A stretch of 21,824 nucleotides of DNA. Origin: Cytidiella melzeri (Eukaryota; Basidiomycota; Agaricomycetes; Polyporales; Irpicaceae). Below, piece after piece: positions 1 to 8,938 of the stretch (the first letter of the stretch is position 1; every line of letters starts with the position of its first letter). The translations under genes and the position numbers were made by a program. The stretch covers positions 1 through 21,824 of the forward strand of contig JABYQR010000543.1 of NCBI GenBank assembly GCA_022592445.1. Direction: 5' to 3'. The notes below the pieces were generated by a model that saw only the letters and a program-made list of their open reading frames with translations, did not search any database and was not told the origin of the DNA.

Positions 1-885
1 TTCTTCTGGGTCGTAGGACTCGTCTCTGATGGTCTGGTGATTGAAAGCGTGTGGGTAGTTCTCACAGGGGAGATGATCTCTAGACCAAACACTACTTCTG
101 GGACTTTGAGAAGCCACACTGTATTTCTAGAACGATACGAAGTACTCGTCCGACCAAACTCTGTCTAAAGCTTTGAACACTTGTTCATAATTCCTTCTTG
201 GACCCTTGAAACTGATTCCTCCAATTGCCTTCAATCCCCAATCCAGCAGCTGCCACTCACGATGAGTGATGACAGGGGCTCGGGTGGGTAACTCCTCTAG
301 AAGCTTTCCTAGCTTCTGTTTCTCCTGCTCAAAATTACGCTTTGTGTCTTTGTGAAGCTGTTGATATTTGTCAATGGTGGGGAGAATCGACAGACGTTGG
401 AGCGTGGCAGTGAGCTTTGGGGTGAAGATGCCTCGAAGGTCTTCCACGGTGTGTTTGCGAAAGTCGATGAGAGTCGGCTTTGCTGCTATGAGGGCTGCGC
501 TAGGGTTGGTAGCGGGCCTGGCTGGGAATCGTTCTGTTAATGAAGGCTTCTTGGGGAGATTTGCTAAAGCCTGGGCTTGTTCGCGTGCGGTACGGGCAGC
601 AAACTCTTTGGACTCAGCACGGAGTTTTTCAAACTCCTCTGCTGTGGGGAATCTGTGTGTAAGGGCAGAACCCTTGGGTTTACGGCGACCAACGTAGGAG
701 GCAATAGCCTTGAGCTCTTTCTCCGTGTACTTGTGACTCTTGCCACGTGCGTGCTCTGCGTCAAGTTGATCAAACACGGCCTGAGGTAGGGCACGGTGGA
801 TCTGGACTTCTCGACACGCTTGATTCAGATCCTTATGCAAAGGATCTGGGCAAGCGGTGAAACGGGAGTGGGATTCTTTCGGCAC
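1..885 (-). CDS. Hypothetical protein frame, possibly the first ORF of a retroelement (partial)
   Basis: Unrecognised protein of about 252 codons, reading from 885 to a TAG at 127-129. It is Lys/Glu/Arg-rich with a helical, coiled-coil-like stretch (repeated E/K/Q, middle to C-terminal third) and ends RVWSDEYFVSF. There is no ATG: the first codon is GTG and no internal Met exists. A canonical intron fits immediately upstream (GTAAGT donor at 953, CTGAC-like branch site, TTCTTAG acceptor at 885; 69 bp). It would join the frame to an open upstream stretch reaching about 1095, where no ATG was found either. Beyond the TAG the same frame stays open to the window edge, so the stop may be a mutation or a readthrough site; 42 open codons is weak evidence. 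The LTR-like sequence upstream on the same strand makes a retroelement ORF plausible, but no gag, zinc-knuckle or enzyme motif is visible. Confidence 0.4.
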
Positions 886-1192
886 TAAGAATCAACCACG
901 GAAAGTGAACAAGTCAGCGATCAAGCACGTCAAGACGGACGGCGATGACTTACTCTCAAACGTAGGGGGGAATAAACTTTTTTAAAACTGGGGGGACAGG
1001 AAGGCTTGATCCAAGCTAAGGGCAGTCGTGCCGGTAGCTGTGTGGTATCTTGACCTAATGTCACGGAGCGACTGCTGCTATGCTGATAACCCTAGAAAGG
1101 GAGTGAAGTAGAGAGGAAGGGGGTAGATCTCCAACGACGACAACGAGGTCAAAGTCGATGATGAGCAGGCAAGCAGGCACTGAGGCCGGATA

Positions 1193-1981
1193 CTAGCAGT
1201 GCAAATGACAGAGTTAATAAGGTATGATACTTGTCACAGATTTTCAATGTTTCTACAAGACTTGCCTTACCAGGCAACGGTATTATTGGGAATATTTAAG
1301 CGCTTGTCAAGCGCTTATCCAGCGCTTATCCGGCGTCTATTTAGGCGCTTATCAGGCGCCTATTCCGGCGCTTATTCTCAGTGCCTATCAATTGATGCGC
1401 TGATGCGCCTCCTGTCTCTGATGCGCTGATGCGCTCCTTTCCTTATCTGTGTATCACATGATAGAACTCTCTGGACCCTTGTGGAACTTGCTGGAACTAT
1501 GATGTCATAGTATAGAACATTCCATTAGATGATGTCATAGTTCATAGAACCTTCTGGAAAAGTCTAGCCTTGTCTTAGAACAAGCTAGAACAAGTCTAGC
1601 CTTGGAGCTGGGTCATGGGGTCAGGTCATGGGAACAATTGCTATTGGTTGATTATTGAAGTGGCACCACTAGGGCATAGGGCATGCTTAGTAAGGTAGAT
1701 TACTTTGCTTACTCATGTAGGTATTAGGGGTCTTAGGGTAGTACCTGGGGTCCTCCCCTTCATGTATATATAGAGGCACTCCTGAGGGCATATCTCCTCA
1801 GTCTTATCCACTCTGTTGATAAAGGACTACCTTGTACTCTCCAGTACTTCGCTCACCACACCTCTTACACTCTATCTCACTATCTCCCCTTCAAGTTTAA
1901 CAACTATCTGGTGAGTGTAACCTTAACTGTTACAATACTAAGTTACATGCAGTAACTCACCTAGCAGTGCAAATGACAGAG
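1193..1981 (+). repeat. 21-bp direct repeat flanking the solo LTR site
   Basis: An identical 21-bp sequence starting CTAGCAGTGCAAATGACA occurs at 1193-1213 and 1961-1981. It is not the target duplication of the solo LTR (that is ATACT). With the LTR removed, the two copies lie about 40 bp apart, so a short direct repeat existed before the insertion, probably within the minus-strand LTR or leader that the solo LTR entered. Confidence 0.75.
1232..1934 (+). mobile_element. Solo LTR (703 bp) with 5-bp target site duplication
   Basis: It begins TGTCACAG and ends CTGTTACA, imperfect inverted termini (7 of 8). It is flanked on both sides by ATACT (1227-1231 and 1935-1939), the 5-bp duplication typical of LTR-retrotransposon integration. 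A TATATATAG box lies near 1765, followed by a CT-rich leader-like segment, as in fungal LTR promoters. Positions 1298-1395 hold a run of GGCGCTTATC-like units. No internal coding region is attached, so this is what LTR-LTR recombination leaves behind. The family (Ty3 or Ty1) cannot be told from an LTR alone. Confidence 0.85.
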
Positions 1982-2497
1982 AGGTCAAGATGCAGAGCTA
2001 GGGAGGGTAAGGGCTACTATATATACTGTGGCTGGGTGGTCTGTGCACAAGTTCCCACACTAGGGACTGGAGTAACTGTGGGGCTGGAGAAACAATAGAA
2101 CAATAAGGGACCAGGGTAGCTGTCAAAGACCAGGGTACGTAGAACAATAGAGCTAGAACAATAAGACAATAGAACAATAGAAACTGGAACAATAGAACAA
2201 CAGAAACTGGGGGAATCCCTGGGGAATCCCTAACAATAGATAGAAGACAATAGACAAAAGACAAAAAGACAATAAGAGCTGGGGGAATCCCTGGGGAATC
2301 CCTAACAATGGAATGAGAACAATAGAACACTAGCCTAGGTTGATCTGGAACCGCTCCAGATGGAGTCTAGGATTTGGGTCTGGACTATTGATAAATAAGG
2401 CAGGATGTCACGTGACCCAGGTTAGGGTTAGGTCTGGTAACACTCCTAGCCGGAAAATAAGCGCTTTAGACAGGCGCCTAATGCTATAAACTTGTGA
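1940..2497 (-). mobile_element. Probable degraded LTR, minus strand
   Basis: Read on the minus strand, the segment begins at 2497 with TGTCACAAG, followed by GGCGCC and GCGCTTAT motifs that resemble those in the 1232-1934 LTR. A TATATATAG box lies near 2025, and GTGAGT and TGTAAC near the far end recall the end of the solo LTR. The downstream end and a target duplication could not be identified, because the solo LTR lies in or next to it. The plus-strand bases after its start are ATATT, but no matching copy was found on the other side. Confidence 0.35.
2207..2309 (+). repeat. Pair of perfect 31-bp direct repeats in an ACAATAGA-rich tract
   Basis: A 31-bp unit beginning CTGGGGGAATCCCTGGGG is repeated exactly at 2207-2237 and 2279-2309. 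Each unit itself contains two GGGAATCCCT-like palindromic cores. The surrounding 2095-2330 is built from ACAATAGA-type short repeats. It probably lies inside the degraded minus-strand LTR; no gene is present. Confidence 0.7.
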
Positions 2498-2534
2498 CAA
2501 TATTGGAAAAATCCGGTCTCTGTTGGACTATCCA

Positions 2535-2790
2535 TGTCATGCCTCGCCTTGCATGGTGCTTCGCGTCGCGTCGCGCCGCCTTGCTTCGCCTCGCGTTATC
2601 TTGCGCTGCCTCGCGATTGCCTCGCTTCTCCTCTGCTTTGCTTGGCCTCGCGTCGCCTTGCATTGCCTCGCTTCGCATTGCCTCGCGTCGCGTCGTGCCG
2701 CCTTGCTTTGCCTCGCGCCGCCTCGCGTTGCATTCCCTCTGCTTTGGTTCGCATGGCTTTGCATTGCATGGCTTCACTTGCCGCATATTG
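2535..2790 (+). repeat. Degenerate pentanucleotide array (YYGCN)n, copy A
   Basis: Nearly every fifth base pair starts a YYGC word (TTGCC, TCGCG, CCGCC, TTGCT and so on). The GC is almost invariant and the first two bases are pyrimidines. Because stop codons rarely fit this pattern, all three plus frames and the minus frames stay open and give false Ala/Cys/Arg/Leu-rich (plus) or Arg/Lys/Gln-rich (minus) proteins. The last about 80 bp (2710-2790) are almost identical to 11530-11610 in copy B, so the array belongs to the long LTR-like repeat. Confidence 0.85.
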
Positions 2791-3853
2791 CATCCTTGTA
2801 GTCCCTCGCACTCAAGCTCATAGCTGTTTGGAACCCCCCGGCCCCCTTTTCCACTCCCTCGGATTCCGCAGCCTGTTCTCTTTGCAGAGCGGCTAAAGGC
2901 AGTGCCCCATCGCTCCTGTAACATGTTTCGCGTTTGTCCCTCGTTTCATCGCGCGATGCCCCTTTCCTTGCCTTGCTCTCGCATGGCTTCAATTTGCTAT
3001 AGCCCCTATTGCCTTTTACTTATATATGCTGTGTCTGTACTTTGCTTAGCTTAGAATACGACACCCCCGCGGTTTTCCCCTCAAAGTTGCCCCTGCCACT
3101 TTTCCCTTGCTTCTTGAGCAACTCCGCAGTGCGTATCTCTCACCCTGCACCACTTTCTCCTTCATTGCGACCCCCTTTTTGTGTTCCTACTGCGTTTATT
3201 TCACTGCGTTACTTACTGCGCTGCGTTTCTCCTTCACTGTGACCCCCTTTTACAGCCGCCCCTTCTCTTTCTCAAGGCTACTGAGTCTTACTGCGTTCTC
3301 CTTCACTGCGACCCCCTTTTACAGCCGCCCCTTCTCTTTCTCAAGGCTACTGCGATTTAGACTGCGTTTATTCTGCGGTCCCATTGCGTTTCCTACTGTG
3401 TTTCCGATGGCGTTTTGCGTTATCCTCTTGCAATGAGCCAGCACAGTCCTTTCTCTTGCACTTTACCACACCACCTCCTCTTCCCCCTCTTGTGTTATTG
3501 CATTCCAATTGCTCCCCTTTCTTCACCACTGCGTTGCCCCTAGCTCTATCACTTTTATACCACTTTCTTTTGCAACACTTAAGTTCTATTTGCTTGGCTT
3601 TACTTTACATCTTTCTACCAGGAACCTTTCCCAGCTACCCAAACAAACCACAGCGCTTTTGGCCTTGCACTCCGAGCCCTGCAAATGCATCACCGCTCGC
3701 CCGAGTCTAGGTGCAGCCTAGGACTCTTGGACCCACTCGCAACCTACATTCACGCATACCCTCAACCCCTACTTACACATGTAATCGCCTCTCACGAGGT
3801 CAGGTGTGTTTGTGCCCGGTCCCTTTGTGTCCGGGGGGTATGTTAGTGTCTCA
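2791..3853 (-). mobile_element. Body of long LTR-like repeat, copy A
   Basis: This is a near-identical duplicate of 16176-17185. Read on the minus strand it starts TGAGACACTAACATACCCCC at 3853, has a TATATAAG box near 3020-3028, and continues into the pentanucleotide array. The intact copy B shows terminal TG...CA and a target duplication, so this is best read as a long solo LTR. Copy A lacks the final about 80 bp seen in copy B (no TGATACG end at about 2535) and has no matching target duplication, so it is truncated on its left. Apparent plus-strand ORFs are CT-rich low complexity and are not credible genes. Confidence 0.7.
3229..3352 (+). repeat. 55-bp tandem duplication specific to copy A
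   Basis: A 55-bp unit starting CTCCTTCACTG occurs at 3229-3283 and again at 3298-3352 (period 69 bp, one C/T difference). Copy B has this unit once, so the duplication arose in copy A after the copies diverged. Confidence 0.8.
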
Positions 3854-4803
3854 ACGCGCCGTCATAAAGCGCAAAGCCACTCTTGTAGACTGGCCCTCTG
3901 ACACATCAACGTTAGGGGACCCGCCTGTTACACCCGAATCTCGCCCCTTGAAGACACGCCCACCTCGCTGTGAAGTACAGCTAGTGATGACAGACTCAGC
4001 GGAGAGTGATGTCGCAGACGTCTCTCCTAGCCTCTTCAAACCATCCTAGAAGAGGTCGGCTGACTCAGAGGAAAGTGAGCTCGAGGTTCTCGGACCTTAC
4101 GTTTCGAAGATACGCCAGAAGAAGAAGCAGGTCAACACCCATACTGTACGATTCTTTCTTTGTTGCAACAATGGCTTGTCACTCACTGATCCTCACACTG
4201 GGAACAAAGGATGCCCCAATCACTCTGCTGTCTTCCGCTGCTGCTTCTCCTGCCGCGGCGCGCACTACCATTGCTGATTCATCCTCTGCTACCGTCTCGG
4301 TCATCTCTCAAACGGGGAATATGGCATTGAAGCGAAAGAATTGCTATTTGGTCAATGTAAGTACACTGTGGTTACTTCAAAGCTCACCTCCGCTATGCTT
4401 AGCTGCTTTGCAAGAAAGGCAAGGTCTCGCACAAAAGTGTTAGGGTCAACGTTTCACGAGAAATCAATGTTGTCGTATGGTACCAGGTGTGTATACATTT
4501 TATGCCTCAAAATCAGCGCGTTGATAGAGGATGAAGGTTGAAACACGGCCGCTTGTCATACATGAAGTAGTACCGCAGATCTTCCAGGTTACTGACTTCA
4601 AGCACATGTGTGACACACTCAGTGTCAAGGACCATGAGCAATTTCTGATCTACTACCCCGAAAAGTATGGCTGGGGCCAGCCTGTTGCAGTGGACCACAT
4701 CATTGCAGACTTTCCTGCTCAGCTAGACACCCTCCTTATCCAAAGGGAAGGAGTGTCAGCCTGCCCCGTGTTCCCTACCGGATGCGGCACATTGTTTGCT
4801 GAC
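3854..4803 (+). pseudogene. Relic of a cysteine-rich gene of unknown family
   Basis: The plus-strand frame opens exactly where copy A ends, so its 5' part is missing. It runs through an acidic Ser-rich region (TDSAESDVADVSPS), a TAG at about 4048, a basic patch (KIRQKKKQ), then a Cys/His cluster at about 4155-4275 (LCCNNG, GCPNHS, FRCCFSCRGAHYHC). A TGA at 4275-4277 follows (CGA to TGA would explain it). A GTAAGT donor at about 4359 and a GTGTGT donor at about 4487 suggest introns. The final exon, about 4531-4803, reads MKVETRPLVIHEVVPQIFQ to ACPVFPTGCGTLFAD and a TAG. The Cys/His spacing suggests zinc binding. A transposon-associated cysteine cluster (as in KDZ elements) is possible but not demonstrated. 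Confidence 0.4.
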
Positions 4804-7245
4804 TAGCAGATTACTGCAACACGTTTGACAAAGATTGTTATCACAAGGTAATTATGTCTCCCATCCATTCTGTTCCCTCGCAATCCTCGGATATGTTCCC
4901 CTTGCCGAATGATTCCTCCATACAGTATCTGGTCTGTACAGATTGTCTGTCTCACAATTCCATGTCTTGCCATTCTTTGTCCTCAGTGCTTCACCACCAG
5001 AACCTTTGAAGTACCGCTAATAGTAGTTCTATCACAGGTGTAACTGCCGACTCAGCTACTTAATCAATACCAGGACTTTGCTGTTCACCTCATATGTGTT
5101 CCCTGCCTGATTTGTCGTTAAAAGGCTCTCTTGATAAGTTGTGATCCTGTCACCAAAAAGGTCAATGTAGCATCGTGCATTTACCATGTCTCTTGCTTCA
5201 CTATTATAATGTACCAGGCTTTCAGCGTCCGTAGTCCAATAACTGGTTAATCATTACTAGTCCTACCGGACACTACAGATACAGATATGTTTACTACCTC
5301 AGGGGATTAACCTAAGTCTCGCGCAGCAACAAAGATGGTGGCAGTGGCAGCGTTTGAGGGAGGTAGCAGCGGCAATCGCGCAGTCGGGAGTTGCACAGGG
5401 CACAGTGGAGACGGTGAGGTGAAGGTGGGAGATGGTGTAGTGGGGGAAAGTGTTTAGCAGATCCTTCATCTCGCTCACACGGTGCACTGCATATCGGGAA
5501 CACCATGGAAGGTGATGTCTCTGTCGCCAAACACACGTGAGGGAAAGGCTGTTGTTGGTGAGTGGTATGGGAGACTATGGGGAAGACAGGTTGAGTCATG
5601 ACGGTTGTCAGACCGCGTCTTTCTGCGCCTGAGCATGGTACCCAATCGAGGAGGGGGGCGTTTGTGGTGAACACAAGCTTTGCGAGCGTGGAGAGGAGGA
5701 GGAGGAGAACAGATGCCATAGTGTTGTGGAGACATTCTCGCAGTGGTTTTGATAATTCACGTGCCCCTCGGGATTTTTCTGGTGGTGGTGGCTGTAGTGG
5801 CGGCCATGCCTGACCCAGATGCCCGAACAATGGAGAGAATTTGCGGCGCTATAGATGCTATCCCTATTGTGGTAGCAATCAAGAGACGCGACTTGGTAAA
5901 TGGCGGTGGTGGTGGATGGTGGTGGTATTACTGTGAGTTTTCTAGTCATAGCAATGGTGATTATTATGCAATGAACATGATCTGGACAACTAGATAGAAT
6001 GAGCTTAGCTGATTCGTACCGTGTAAGCAGGTCTTAGACCTCGAAGTCCAAGAATTTCTTGCGGCGCAGAGGGCCGGCCCAAGGTGAAAGACCACCGAAG
6101 CTGCAAAATTCAGACCTCATCAAGCCCGGGCATGGCCACAGAGGTTACTCATTGTCCGTGACAGTGTCCAAATGCGCGAGGCTCGAGATTTGACACAGCG
6201 GAAGATGATGAGCGGTGGAATATTGGGGGCCGCTCCTGCAAGAGCGGGAGCTTGCTGGTGCGAACTGACCAAGGGACCGGCAAGGACAATCCGTTGCAGA
6301 CCACGCCCGCGTAGCAAAATCTTGAAAGTCAAGTGTCCACTAACACAAGACGAGGGTGTGCGCAACTAGCACACACAACCAAAGAGAGCGTGAAGAGAGA
6401 GTGAAGTGGTGGGGAAGACTTTGAAAAAGGGAGAGATCTAGATGCAACTTCACCAGTTGAGATCGAGGCGTGAGAGTATCCTTTGAACACCCACTCAGCG
6501 TAGTCATGTGATGGCTGGCATCTATCGCTTGGCAGAGTTCGACTGCGAAGTGTTGAACTTCACAGCAGACAGTACTGGACGCTTACTCATGCCTCTCCAT
6601 CCTGGTTGGTAAAGCTAGAGGGCTTTCTGTAGGCTTCTGTGTGATAGTGTTTGCACAGCGTCAACTGTGATAGTGTTTGCAGTCTTCGTCCGCCTCGGTC
6701 TCCAGTGGCTTTTCCAACAAGGACCGCCTTCGACTCTCGCAGTACTTCCCTGGTGCTTGCTGTCTCTACTTTGCTTGGCCCACACGGATTGCCCTCGACT
6801 GGTTTCCAGGCTCCCACTAGCTGTACTCTGCTATCCAACGAGGATTACTTTTGAGTATTGCTTGATGTATACCTGCCTTGGTGCTCACCTTCTCTCCTTT
6901 ACACTAAACTCTTGTACAGGGATTGCTTTCGATGAGGTCAGCTTACCTCCCAACTCTACTCTGGATAATAATGGAGCCTCGTCCGTTATTGAACTCAAGT
7001 CCTCAACAAACTTCCCATCCCGTGGACCATCTCCCTCTCGTTACTACGTCTTCACCTCTCTCAAATTGCATGAAAGTGCAGGGATCCCCGTTCTCAACGC
7101 CTGCTCCTCTACCTACAATCACCGGCTCACGCGGTAGCAAGGCACTCAATTCGCAAACTGCTTCATTTGTTCCGCGCAGACCACGCTCCAGCAGCTGCTC
7201 GACTATATTAATTAGACGCTTAACGTACTAGCACCGTAGTTACCG
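4804..7245. other. Gene-poor stretch with low-complexity patches
   Basis: No convincing gene was found. ORFs on both strands at 5299-5997 overlap each other, lack recognisable motifs and sit in GGA/GGT-rich sequence, including a (GGT)n patch at about 5902-5930. The 6120-6370 frames have no motif. 6641-6682 holds two nearby copies of TGTGATAGTGTTTGCA. The part close to 7245 must include the beginning of the copia 5' LTR, but its left edge could not be located. Confidence 0.5.
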
Positions 7246-7365
7246 TATATAAGACTTACTCTGATCAATGCAATGGCACGCACTTTTGATCCCCAACTCC
7301 CACTGTGTGATCCCTCTCAGTCTTGCTCTCTCAACACTTTCCTCTACTTTCATAGCCTTCTAACA
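7246..7365 (+). mobile_element. 3' part of the 5' LTR of a plus-strand copia element
   Basis: The right edge is fixed by CTAACA at 7360-7365, directly followed by the primer binding site. A TATATAAG box lies at 7246-7253 and a CT-rich leader precedes the LTR end. The LTR start (expected TGTTAG-like) was not found and there is no second copy in the window, so only this part is claimed. Confidence 0.6.
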
Positions 7366-7377
7366 GGTTATGAGCCC
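7366..7377 (+). promoter_or_regulatory. Primer binding site, initiator tRNA-Met half-tRNA type
   Basis: GGTTATGAGCCC directly follows the LTR end. It is complementary to the anticodon arm of initiator tRNA-Met (GGGCUCAUAACC). Priming from an internal tRNA fragment is known for copia-type elements. The minus-strand copia at 11618-16175 has the same 12 bases next to its 5' LTR. Confidence 0.8.
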
Positions 7378-7601
7378 CGGATAAGCTCTTTACCTCACTC
7401 ATACTACTCTCTGCACTCACTGTCCACCAGTTGATGAGCTCTGATCCCACTTATCAGTCTCAACCTTGTCGTCCTACGTGTGAACAAAAACAAACCGACT
7501 TTCTTTGAGGTACCATCCCTTGTACCACGTGCAGGAGATGTACTCCTGTCTTCACTCCTACTCCAACTCCTTCTCCTGCTCCTACTCCTCAACAATCTAC
7601 A

Positions 7602-8765
7602 ATGTCGTCTGCTTCTCGCACTGGTACTCAAGGTCCTGCACCTTCTGACCACGCCCCAAACGCCCCTACTACCTCAGCTTTCATTGACCAACCAACTGCC
7701 CGCATCACAGCATCACGTTGAGTCTCAGCACCCCCCTCAGATCTCCGACACACTCAATCCGACATGCTTTGCGATGACTTCGCCCGTCGTCACCCCACTA
7801 AGCCATTGTCAGACAATAGCAACGATGCTATGGATGACGACGAGGCGCACGAAATGCAACGGGGCAAACTTCCCAAAGCCTATCGCGCACCATCCCCCTC
7901 GCCATCTAGCCCTACTGACTCCGCGCGAGCGGTATCGTCCCTCCTTTCTGTCCCTCCAAAACACGATATGGAGTACACTATGCCGCTTAGCAACGTTCAC
8001 AAAGCCTTCGCAGACGTTGGCAAACTTACGGGTCCTGACACTTGGCCGATGTGCAAATTCTGCGTTGATACTGCAATGTCGACTATTGTCGACTTCTACA
8101 GCTATATGGGTGGTCTTACCATTCCTCAAGAGGTCCAGCGAGCCATCTTCAACGTCCTGGCCGGACACATTGTGGACTCTGTGATGGCCAACTATGTCAA
8201 CAAGACTGCGTCTCACAGACTGATGGAAAAACTCTCCAAACGTTTCGAACCAACTTCTACTATGTCGGACGCAAACAAAATCTTCCAAATTTTTTTCACT
8301 CTGCCGTCCTGTCCACAAGATGGACAAACTACTCGATGATGTGCACAACTTGTACTCGAAGGTTCTTTTCAAGGGGATTGAATTCCCTCGACATATCTTC
8401 TACTCCGCCCTCGTCGGCATCATTCCCCCTGCCTATGCGCATACTCACGCTAGTTACGAGGCTGGTGTGCGTTCTCGTACTCCTGTGGGCAGAAAATACG
8501 ACTACAACCCCATCTCTCTGAGCGTGGAGCTTTGCCGCGACTTCCATAGCTGGCGACTCGCTCACCCACCTGACCGCTCTCGGTCTAAGGGTTTGTCAAC
8601 CCTTGTCCCTCGTGATAGGCCTGCTGGTGGTACTTCCGCTGCGTTGCCAGCAGTTGACAAATGTGTCAAACGTCCAGAGAAAGCCACTTCTTCCGCTCGT
8701 GCGGCTGCCGCTCCTTACTCTAAGGACCAGTCCGTTTGTGACACTTCAAAGATGAAGTGTTACAA
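7602..8765 (+). pseudogene. Copia-type gag, broken
   Basis: Structural gag protein of a Ty1/copia element. The ATG at 7602 begins MSSASRTGTQGP. The same frame has a TGA at 7719-7721 (CGTTGAGTC, consistent with TCGA to TTGA) and resumes to about 8290. One T too many in a seven-T run at 8290-8296 then shifts the frame; with one T fewer, the reading passes smoothly into MDKLLDDVHNLYSK and IEFPRHIFYSALVGI, a typical UBN2/copia gag helix region. The C-terminal Ser/Ala-rich tail ends KMKCYN, exactly where a CCHC zinc knuckle (CxxC) should start. It is cut there by the Helitron end at 8766. Protease, integrase and RT of this element are not in the window. Confidence 0.75.
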
Positions 8766-8779
8766 CTAGCGTTAGCAGG

Positions 8780-8792
8780 GCCGGCAAGCGGC
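8780..8792 (-). terminator. Helitron 3' terminal hairpin
   Basis: On the minus strand GCCG CTTGC CGGC forms a 4-bp stem with a 5-nt loop. It is followed by 10 nt and the terminal CTAG. Such a hairpin marks the transposition end of Helitrons. The stem is short, so the support comes from its position and from the disrupted gag next door. Confidence 0.6.
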
Positions 8793-8821
8793 AAGTACGA
8801 TTCCTGAAGACTTGATAAATT

Positions 8822-8938
8822 TCTCACAATATCATATATATCAATAAACCAGAATTCAATATCACGCAGGTTTTACATGTCTCACAATATCATAGATATC
8901 AATAAATTAGATGTCATCATTGCGCAGGTATCTTAAAC
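8822..8938 (+). repeat. Tandem repeat of 58 bp in the Helitron 3' region
   Basis: Two diverged copies, starting TCTCACAATATCATA at 8822 and at 8880, both containing ATATCAATAAA and GCGCAGGT/CACGCAGGT. They lie between the helicase stop codon and the Helitron end. Confidence 0.7.

Noticed and set aside
2535..2790. CRISPR-like or telomere-like array
   Set aside because: There are no spacers of constant length; the unit is a 5-bp degenerate word in a eukaryotic LTR-like repeat.
2484..2992. Several overlapping ORFs rich in Ala/Cys/Leu/Arg (plus) and Arg/Lys/Gln/Ala (minus)
   Set aside because: They are translations of the (YYGCN)n array, which excludes stop codons in most frames on both strands.
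3009..3721. CT-rich plus-strand ORFs in the LTR-like body (also at 16389-17178)
   Set aside because: Low complexity, overlapping frames, no motif, and not conserved in frame between the two copies.
5299..5997. Overlapping ORFs on both strands (172 aa minus and others)
   Set aside because: No recognisable motif, mutual overlap and simple-sequence composition.
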